Source of the DNA: Chryseobacterium sp. SNU WT5
GTDB lineage: Bacteria; Bacteroidota; Bacteroidia; Flavobacteriales; Weeksellaceae
Reading direction: 5' to 3'
Assembly (NCBI RefSeq): GCF_007362475.1
Contig: NZ_CP041687.1
Span: forward strand, 434,001-498,000
Length of the DNA stretch: 64,000 nucleotides
In this document: one piece after another, positions 59,114 to 64,000 of the stretch
How the letters are laid out: every line of letters begins with the position of its first letter
Position numbering within the stretch: the first letter of the stretch is position 1
The notes under the pieces: model-generated
Database searches by the model: none
What the model was told of the DNA's origin: nothing
What the model saw: the letters and a program-made list of their open reading frames with translations, nothing else
Translations under genes and position numbers: made by a program

Positions 59114-59727
59114 TTTGCAATAAACGAAAATTGTTCAGCGGGGAACATTTCATATTCGTTTACTGTTGTATACCCAGAGCGGTACTTTTTTCTTAGAATT
59201 TTATTTAAAGCTTTCAGCGCACCAAAAGTCCCAATTTTAATTGAATTCTCTGCAGAACCCAACATTCTTCCTTTTTTTCTATAAGTATCATACGAAGTTT
59301 CCGCCAGTAAATCACCAGTAGCATTAAATATTTTCATGCTAATAATCACTTGATTAGAGAAAACGTATTTTCCAAAACCAACTTTAAAATATTTAACTTT
59401 TGGAACTACCGCAAACTGCGCATTGTTATTTATGCAAAATTCTAAAATTAATGCTTTTTCTACGGTGTCAAATGGAATATTATAGTCAACTCTTAACAAC
59501 TCAGTATTTTTAGAATTACTTAGTTCATCAGATAAAGCACTAAAAAAAGCGGTGTAAGTAGGTTCCTTAATTTCATTGATATCCGGAAAGACTTCCGGGT
59601 TAAAATAAAGTACCTTAGAAATCTTGCGGCCTTTAGTCTCCGACACACTTTGAGCCAGTACTGTATAATAACCTGTTAACAGAAATAGTACGGTAAATGT
59701 ATTTTTGACAAAGTAAAGATTTTTCAT
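59110..59727 (-). CDS. Secreted protein of unknown function
   Basis: The 205-residue protein has a signal peptide (MKNLYFVKNTFTVLFLLTGYYTVLAQ). The mature part is alpha/beta (ALILEFCINNNAQFAVVPKVKYFKVGFG, SNQVIISMKIFNATGDLLAETSYDTYRKKGRML). I do not recognise a family. The stop overlaps the end of the ADP-ribosylglycohydrolase gene by 4 bp on the other strand. A TATCTTTGC box (59741-59749) is 13 bp upstream, so an upstream in-frame start is rejected. Confidence 0.6.
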   Translation of the reverse strand: MKNLYFVKNTFTVLFLLTGYYTVLAQSVSETKGRKISKVLYFNPEVFPDINEIKEPTYTAFFSALSDELSNSKNTELLRVDYNIPFDTVEKALILEFCINNNAQFAVVPKVKYFKVGFGKYVFSNQVIISMKIFNATGDLLAETSYDTYRKKGRMLGSAENSIKIGTFGALKALNKILRKKYRSGYTTVNEYEMFPAEQFSFIAN

Positions 59728-59857
59728 GAGCTTGTGTAGTGCAAAGATACTGCCATGAAGGTAGATACGCAATATAAATTTATGATAATCTTAACATTTC
59801 TGGTAGAGGTTTAATTAACAACCTTCAAAACTGTTTTCACAATTCAAAAATAAATCG

Positions 59858-59866
59858 TACTTTTGC
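59858..59866 (+). promoter_or_regulatory. Predicted -7 box of rpsO
   Basis: TACTTTTGC matches the full TAnnTTTGC consensus and lies 35 bp before the ATG. Confidence 0.5.
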
Positions 59867-59901
59867 AGCCGTTACATAATAATCATTAAAATAATATTGG
59901 A

Positions 59902-60171
59902 ATGTACTTAACAACTGACACGAAGAAAGAGATCTTCGCAAAACATGGAAAGTCTGATGCAGACACAGGAAGCGCAGAAGGACAGATTGCCCTTTTCACT
60001 TTTAGAATTAATCACCTTTCAAATCATCTGAAAAAGAATCACAAAGATTATGCAACTGAGCGTTCTTTGGTACTTTTAGTAGGTAAGAGAAAAGCACTAT
60101 TAGATTATCTTAAGAAAAAAGAAATTAATCGATACAGAGCTATTATTGCTGAGCTAGGAATAAGAAAATAA
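59902..60171 (+). CDS. rpsO: 30S ribosomal protein S15
   Basis: The 89-residue protein begins MYLTTDTKKEIFAKHGKSDADTGSAEGQIALFTFRINHLSNHLKKNHKDYATERSLVLLVGKRKALLDYL, the complete S15 sequence that binds 16S rRNA in the platform. It is followed by a perfect terminator. In many bacteria rpsO lies next to pnp; here pnp follows after a small membrane gene on the opposite strand. Confidence 0.97.
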   Translation: MYLTTDTKKEIFAKHGKSDADTGSAEGQIALFTFRINHLSNHLKKNHKDYATERSLVLLVGKRKALLDYLKKKEINRYRAIIAELGIRK

Positions 60172-60192
60172 TTTCAATTCAGACAAAAAAAT

Positions 60193-60225
60193 TAAAGCAA
60201 CTCCTAATCGAGTTGCTTTTTTTTA
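60193..60225 (+). terminator. Terminator after rpsO
   Basis: An AAAGCAACTC/GAGTTGCTTT stem with a CTAATC loop ends in T8. Confidence 0.85.
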
Positions 60226-60245
60226 TCCTTCCTGAAAGATTAAAA

Positions 60246-60282
60246 ACAAAAAAGAAGCAATTCATATTTGAATCACTTCTCT
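60246..60282 (-). terminator. Terminator after the GlsB-like gene
   Basis: GAAGCAATTCA/TGAATCACTTC with two mismatches (wobble-compatible on the minus strand) is followed by a T-run on the minus strand. Confidence 0.55.
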
Positions 60283-60304
60283 TCTATTAAAGAATATTCT
60301 TTAA

Positions 60305-60547
60305 CTATACTTTTCCTCTGGTGAATAAGTTTACAATTGCTAATAATACAATAGCACCAACAGTACCGGTTAGGATTTCACCAACTACGCCTTCACCCAG
60401 TCTGCCTCCCAGCAACCAATATCCGATAAAACCACCGACAATACCTACAACGATATTCCCTATTAATCCAAGACTTCCGCCTTTAAATATTTGTGATCCT
60501 AACCAACCTGCAATTGCACCGATAATCAATGTCCATAGAATTCCCAT
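60305..60547 (-). CDS. GlsB/YeaQ/YmgE family stress membrane protein
   Basis: The 80-residue protein has three hydrophobic segments with Gly-rich turns: MGILWTLIIGAIAGWLGSQIFKGG, LIGNIVVGIVGGFIGYWLLGG and LTGTVGAIVLLAIVNLF. This matches the small 'transglycosylase-associated' stress proteins GlsB/YeaQ. Function is unknown beyond a link to general stress. It is alone on the minus strand between two housekeeping genes. Confidence 0.88.
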   Translation of the reverse strand: MGILWTLIIGAIAGWLGSQIFKGGSLGLIGNIVVGIVGGFIGYWLLGGRLGEGVVGEILTGTVGAIVLLAIVNLFTRGKV

Positions 60548-60841
60548 AATGTTAAATTTTTAATGTTTATAATTATTTTATGTTAACGTTAATATCCAAA
60601 TTTATGCCGAAATGATTTTTATCATCTTGTAATTAAAAAATTAAAAAATCTTAAAGAACCTTCAATCAACACCCCGCAGTTAGTATCAGAAAGCAATAGA
60701 AAGATATTTTATGCAAGATTAAAAAGAAACCGAATTTTTTTTCGAATATTTTCAGTTCATATCAAGTTTTAATCTAACCAGCTAAGCTGAAGAGCCTATT
60801 TACGATGGCCCTATACCTATTTATACTCGATAAAAATTCCG
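60548..60841. other. Gap upstream of pnp, no gene seen
   Basis: The 370-bp gap between the GlsB-like gene and pnp is AT-rich. The pnp promoter box and leader hairpin fill its last 76 bp. In the remainder neither a gene nor a repeat was recognised. Confidence 0.4.
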
Positions 60842-60850
60842 TATCTTTGC
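60842..60850 (+). promoter_or_regulatory. Predicted -7 box of pnp
   Basis: TATCTTTGC matches TAnnTTTGC, 67 bp before the ATG, giving a leader of about 60 bases. Confidence 0.5.
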
Positions 60851-60881
60851 ACACGAAAATTTAAATAAATTAAATTATAAT

Positions 60882-60899
60882 GCACTCAATACGGAGTGC
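60882..60899 (+). promoter_or_regulatory. Hairpin in the pnp leader
   Basis: GCACTC-AATACG-GAGTGC has a perfect 6-bp stem 18 bp before the pnp ATG, without a T-run. In E. coli the pnp leader hairpin is cut by RNase III for autoregulation; a similar role is possible, but there is no sequence homology to judge. Confidence 0.4.
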
Positions 60900-60917
60900 C
60901 AAAGACGAACAAATTTT

Positions 60918-63185
60918 ATGAATGCTCCACAAGCAATTATTGAAAAAATTCAATTAAGCGATGGTAGAGAAATCACCATCGAAACAGGAAAATTAGCGAA
61001 ACAAGCTAATGGCGCTGTAGTAGTAAGAATGGGAGGCACTATGCTTCTTGCAACAGTTGTCGCCAGCAAAGATGCGAAACCAGGTGTTGACTTCTTACCG
61101 TTAACAGTAGATTACAGAGAGAAATTTTATTCAGCAGGAAAAATTCCGGGAAACTTTTTCAGAAGAGAAGCAAGACCATCTGACGAAGAAATTTTAACAA
61201 TGAGATTGGTTGACCGTGTTTTGCGTCCACTTTTCCCATCAGATTTCCATGCAGAAGTTCAGGTGATGATTTCCCTGATTTCTTACGATAAAGAATGTAT
61301 GCCAGAATCTTTGGCAGGATTAGCTGCTTCTGCAGCAATTGCAATTACCGATATCCCTTTCAACGGACCAATGTCTGAAGTTACCGTAGCGAGAATCGAC
61401 GGTAAACTTGTTGTTAACCCAAGTATGGAAAATTTAGCGAAAGCTGATTTGAACATTATGGTTGGTGCAACAAAAGATTCTATCGTAATGGTAGAAGGTG
61501 AAATGGAAGAAATTTCTGAACAGGAAATGATCGAAGCGATCAAATTCGCACACGAAGAAATTAAAGTTCAGGTAGCAGCTCAGGAAAGATTAGCGGAGAG
61601 AGTTGGAAAATCTCTTCCAAAAAGAGAATACACGCACGAAGATCACAACGAAGAAATTCGCGAAAAAGTTTGGGCAGCAACTTATGATAAAGTGTACGAA
61701 GTTGCAAAAACTCCTTCTGCTAAAGAAGAAAGACATGATAACTTCCAGGCTATTTTAGAAGAATTCTTAACTCAGTATTCTGAAGAAGAATTAGAAGTTG
61801 CAAAACCTTTCGCAAAAATCTATTTCCACGATGTAGAAAAAGAAGCAATGCGTCAGATGATTTTGAACGAAAAAATCCGTTTGGATGGAAGAACTCCGGA
61901 AACGATTCGTCCGATCTGGTCAGAGGTTGACTATTTACCAGGAGCTCACGGTTCTGCAATCTTTACACGTGGAGAAACTCAGTCATTGACTGCAGTAACT
62001 TTAGGATCTGTAAAAGATGCAAACATGGTGGACACGGTTGCCATCAACTACGATCAAAAATTCTTCTTACACTATAACTTCCCACCGTTCTCAACGGGTG
62101 AAGCAAGACCTTTAAGAGGAACTTCAAGAAGAGAAGTAGGTCACGGAAACTTGGCTCAAAGAGCTTTAGCGAAAATGATCCCTACAGAAAACCCTTACAC
62201 CATCCGTATCGTTTCTGATATATTAGAATCAAACGGTTCGTCTTCAATGGCGACAGTTTGTGCTGGAACTTTAGCATTGATGGATGCCGGTGTTCAAATT
62301 TCAAAACCAGTTTCCGGGATTGCAATGGGATTGGTAACTGATCCAAAATCAGGAAAATTCACGGTACTTTCCGATATCTTAGGAGACGAAGATCACTTAG
62401 GTGATATGGACTTCAAAGTAACGGGAACTGCAGACGGAATCACGGCTTGTCAAATGGACATTAAAGTAGAAGGACTTACCATGGACATTATGGAAAAAGC
62501 ATTACTTCAAGCGAAAGACGGAAGATTGCATATTCTTAATGAATTATTGAAAACTCTTGACGCTCCAAGAACAGATGTGAAACCACACGCACCGAAAATG
62601 GAAGTATTGGAAATCTCCAAAGATTTCATCGGAGCGATCATCGGACCTGGAGGAAAAATCATTCAGCAAATGCAGAAAGATTTCGAAACAGTTATCGCGA
62701 TTGAAGAAATTGGCGAAATCGGTAGAATCGAAATTTCTGGTGTTAGCAGAGAAAATATCAATGCAACGATTGCAGCGATCAACGAGATCTGTTTCGTTCC
62801 TGTAGTTGGAAACGTGTACAACGGTAAAGTGGTTAAAGTAATGGATTTCGGAGCATTCGTAGCGATTGCAAAAGGAACAGAAGGTTTACTTCACATCTCA
62901 GAGATCGAATGGAAACGTCTGGACAAAGTTCCTTACAACGAAGGCGATATGGTAGAAGTGAAATTCATGGGTTACGATGATCGTAAGAAAATGAAACTTT
63001 CAAGAAAAGTTTTGTTGGACAGACCAGCTCGTGAAGAGAGACCACAAGGAGATCGTCCTCAGGGAGATCGTCCTCAATACAATAACGACAGACCGAGAGA
63101 AGATCGTCCACAAGGCGACAGACCTCAAAGAAGAGATGACCGTCCGGAAAATAACGGACCACGTCAAGAAGATAACCAGAACTAA
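60918..63185 (+). CDS. pnp: Polyribonucleotide nucleotidyltransferase (PNPase)
   Basis: The 755-residue phosphorolytic exoribonuclease has two RNase PH domains ([24 protein letters not shown], then [15 protein letters not shown] and [20 protein letters not shown]), a KH domain with IIGPGGKII, and an S1 domain ([26 protein letters not shown]). It degrades mRNA from the 3' end. The C-terminus carries a low-complexity tail with repeated RPQGD units (about residues 705-755) that E. coli PNPase lacks and which may bind RNA or partners. The 5' leader holds a hairpin. Confidence 0.96.
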   Translation: MNAPQAIIEKIQLSDGREITIETGKLAKQANGAVVVRMGGTMLLATVVASKDAKPGVDFLPLTVDYREKFYSAGKIPGNFFRREARPSDEEILTMRLVDRVLRPLFPSDFHAEVQVMISLISYDKECMPESLAGLAASAAIAITDIPFNGPMSEVTVARIDGKLVVNPSMENLAKADLNIMVGATKDSIVMVEGEMEEISEQEMIEAIKFAHEEIKVQVAAQERLAERVGKSLPKREYTHEDHNEEIREKVWAATYDKVYEVAKTPSAKEERHDNFQAILEEFLTQYSEEELEVAKPFAKIYFHDVEKEAMRQMILNEKIRLDGRTPETIRPIWSEVDYLPGAHGSAIFTRGETQSLTAVTLGSVKDANMVDTVAINYDQKFFLHYNFPPFSTGEARPLRGTSRREVGHGNLAQRALAKMIPTENPYTIRIVSDILESNGSSSMATVCAGTLALMDAGVQISKPVSGIAMGLVTDPKSGKFTVLSDILGDEDHLGDMDFKVTGTADGITACQMDIKVEGLTMDIMEKALLQAKDGRLHILNELLKTLDAPRTDVKPHAPKMEVLEISKDFIGAIIGPGGKIIQQMQKDFETVIAIEEIGEIGRIEISGVSRENINATIAAINEICFVPVVGNVYNGKVVKVMDFGAFVAIAKGTEGLLHISEIEWKRLDKVPYNEGDMVEVKFMGYDDRKKMKLSRKVLLDRPAREERPQGDRPQGDRPQYNNDRPREDRPQGDRPQRRDDRPENNGPRQEDNQN

Positions 63186-63205
63186 GAAGATCTGAGATTA
63201 TATAG

Positions 63206-63237
63206 AAACTCCCAAAGTAATTTGGGAGTTTTTTTTA
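63206..63237 (+). terminator. Terminator after pnp
   Basis: An AACTCCCAAA/TTTGGGAGTT stem with a GTAA loop followed by T8. Confidence 0.85.
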
Positions 63238-63299
63238 TAATTTATAATTCCAGAAATTTCTTCAAAACTTTTTTCGTATCTTTTTTTTAAATTAAAAAT

Positions 63300-64000
63300 A
63301 TGTCCAACATCTTTTCCAAAGTCAGAAACGCTATCGAAATATTTAAATCAATTGATCTTGATGAACTCTCCAAAATATCCGGAAAAGTAGACCTCCCAAA
63401 AATGATGGAAGGTTTTTCTAAAATGAATGATAAGCAGATCAAAATGCTGATGCGTGCGATTGATCCGGAAAAAAAGAAAAAAGATTTGCCACCTGTTGAC
63501 GGCGATTTCTACGATGTGTTCGAGACTTTGACGCCGGAACAGAAAGAGATTCAAATGCGCGTTCGGACTTTTATGGAAACGGAAGTAAAACCTTTGGTCA
63601 ATAATTATTGGTTGCACGACGAATTTCCGTTTGAGATCATTGAAAAATTTAAAGAACTCAATGTTTGCGGCGTGACTTACGAAGGTTACGGTTGTCCGGG
63701 TTTACCTTTTTTAATGGAAGGCGTTCTCGCGATGGAAATGGCCAAAGTTGACGCCTCGATCGCTACTTTTTTTGGCGTTCAGTCGGGACTTTCAATGGGC
63801 TCGATTTATATGTGCGGTTCTGAAGCACAAAAAGAAAAATGGTTGCCGCAAATGCAGAAATTTGAAAAGATCGGCGCTTTTGGTTTGACAGAACCGGAAG
63901 TTGGTTCTGGCGCGGCGGGAGGTTTAACTACGACCTGTAAAAAAACACCGGAAGGTTATATTCTGAACGGACAGAAAAAATGGATCGGAAACGCCACTTT
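63300..64000 (+). CDS. Acyl-CoA dehydrogenase family protein, N-terminal part
   Basis: The gene runs off the right edge; 233 codons are visible. It begins MSNIFSKVRNAIEIFKSIDL and has an unusual N-terminal extension of about 80 residues before the ACAD helical domain (LTPEQKEIQMRVRTFMETEVKPLV). Family hallmarks are VDASIATFFGVQSGLSMGSIY, GSEAQKEKWLPQMQ, IGAFGLTEPEVGSGAAGGL (FAD and acyl-CoA region) and ILNGQKKWIGN. The enzyme oxidises an acyl-CoA at the alpha-beta bond; the chain is unknown, and the pattern is also like glutaryl-CoA dehydrogenase. Confidence 0.85.
   Translation, partial: MSNIFSKVRNAIEIFKSIDLDELSKISGKVDLPKMMEGFSKMNDKQIKMLMRAIDPEKKKKDLPPVDGDFYDVFETLTPEQKEIQMRVRTFMETEVKPLVNNYWLHDEFPFEIIEKFKELNVCGVTYEGYGCPGLPFLMEGVLAMEMAKVDASIATFFGVQSGLSMGSIYMCGSEAQKEKWLPQMQKFEKIGAFGLTEPEVGSGAAGGLTTTCKKTPEGYILNGQKKWIGNAT

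Overview
The window is a low-GC bacterial chromosome segment from the phylum Bacteroidota, most likely the Chryseobacterium/Kaistella group (Weeksellaceae). Three things point there. The protein families are flavobacterial (OstA-like protein, DUF4290, DUF2207 with LemA, a TonB receptor with a carboxypeptidase-regulatory-like domain, a predicted Y1 transposase beside repeats). There are almost no Shine-Dalgarno sequences. Many genes are preceded by the Bacteroidota -7 box TAnnTTTG. No plasmid or phage backbone is visible. The window begins inside a class III aminotransferase gene and ends inside an acyl-CoA dehydrogenase gene.

Layout. 1-8.7 kb, minus strand: aminotransferase (partial), DinB-like protein, OstA-like LPS transport protein, Fur-family regulator, Kup potassium transporter, pyruvate dehydrogenase E1 beta, DUF2147 protein and an LTA-synthase-like sulfatase. 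8.8-14 kb: phosphatidylserine synthase, a DEDDh exonuclease, an FAH-family hydrolase, a universal stress protein, two flavobacterial membrane proteins, a DUF3109 cysteine-rich protein and MgtC. 14-19 kb, minus strand: trigger factor and a TonB receptor cluster with a His/Cys-rich small protein and a lipoprotein, suggestive of metal uptake. 19-23 kb: phosphofructokinase, GAPDH and an MpaB/Lcp-like oxygenase. 23-28 kb: DUF4230, a solitary PD-(D/E)XK-like protein, a LuxE-like adenylating enzyme carrying two in-frame repeat insertions, then about 1.9 kb of alternating short hairpins ending 15 bp from a REP-associated tyrosine transposase. 28-38 kb: HIU hydrolase-like protein, LpxH, QueD, the glyoxylate shunt (aceA, aceB) divergent from its probable regulator, ComF, Upp, a four-helix bundle protein and Der. 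38-50 kb: LemA/DUF2207, MurA/DUF4290, DCC and haem-binding proteins, a peroxiredoxin-thioredoxin operon, a frameshifted DUF421 gene and UvrA. 50-64 kb: tRNA-Ala, methyltransferase, HisS, two small DNA-related proteins (HRDC, SSB), an IS1595-family insertion with target duplication, an ADP-ribosylglycohydrolase, RpsO, PNPase and the partial acyl-CoA dehydrogenase.

How it works together. Most genes are housekeeping: envelope assembly, central carbon metabolism, translation, DNA repair. The accessory signal lies in repeats. The strongest candidate for an undescribed system is the hairpin array at about 25.4-27.3 kb with its adjacent transposase (27305-27784). It contains two alternating hairpin types with GAA or AAA loops, spaced about 48 bp apart, with compensatory stem changes and internal segmental duplications. 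Other degenerate interspersed repeats occur in most of the longer intergenic gaps, and two have entered a coding sequence in frame. A pair of GCGAAC-type palindromes between aceB and the divergent regulator looks like an operator pair. Family names come from reading motifs and from memory, with no database search; DUF numbers for small flavobacterial proteins are the least certain.
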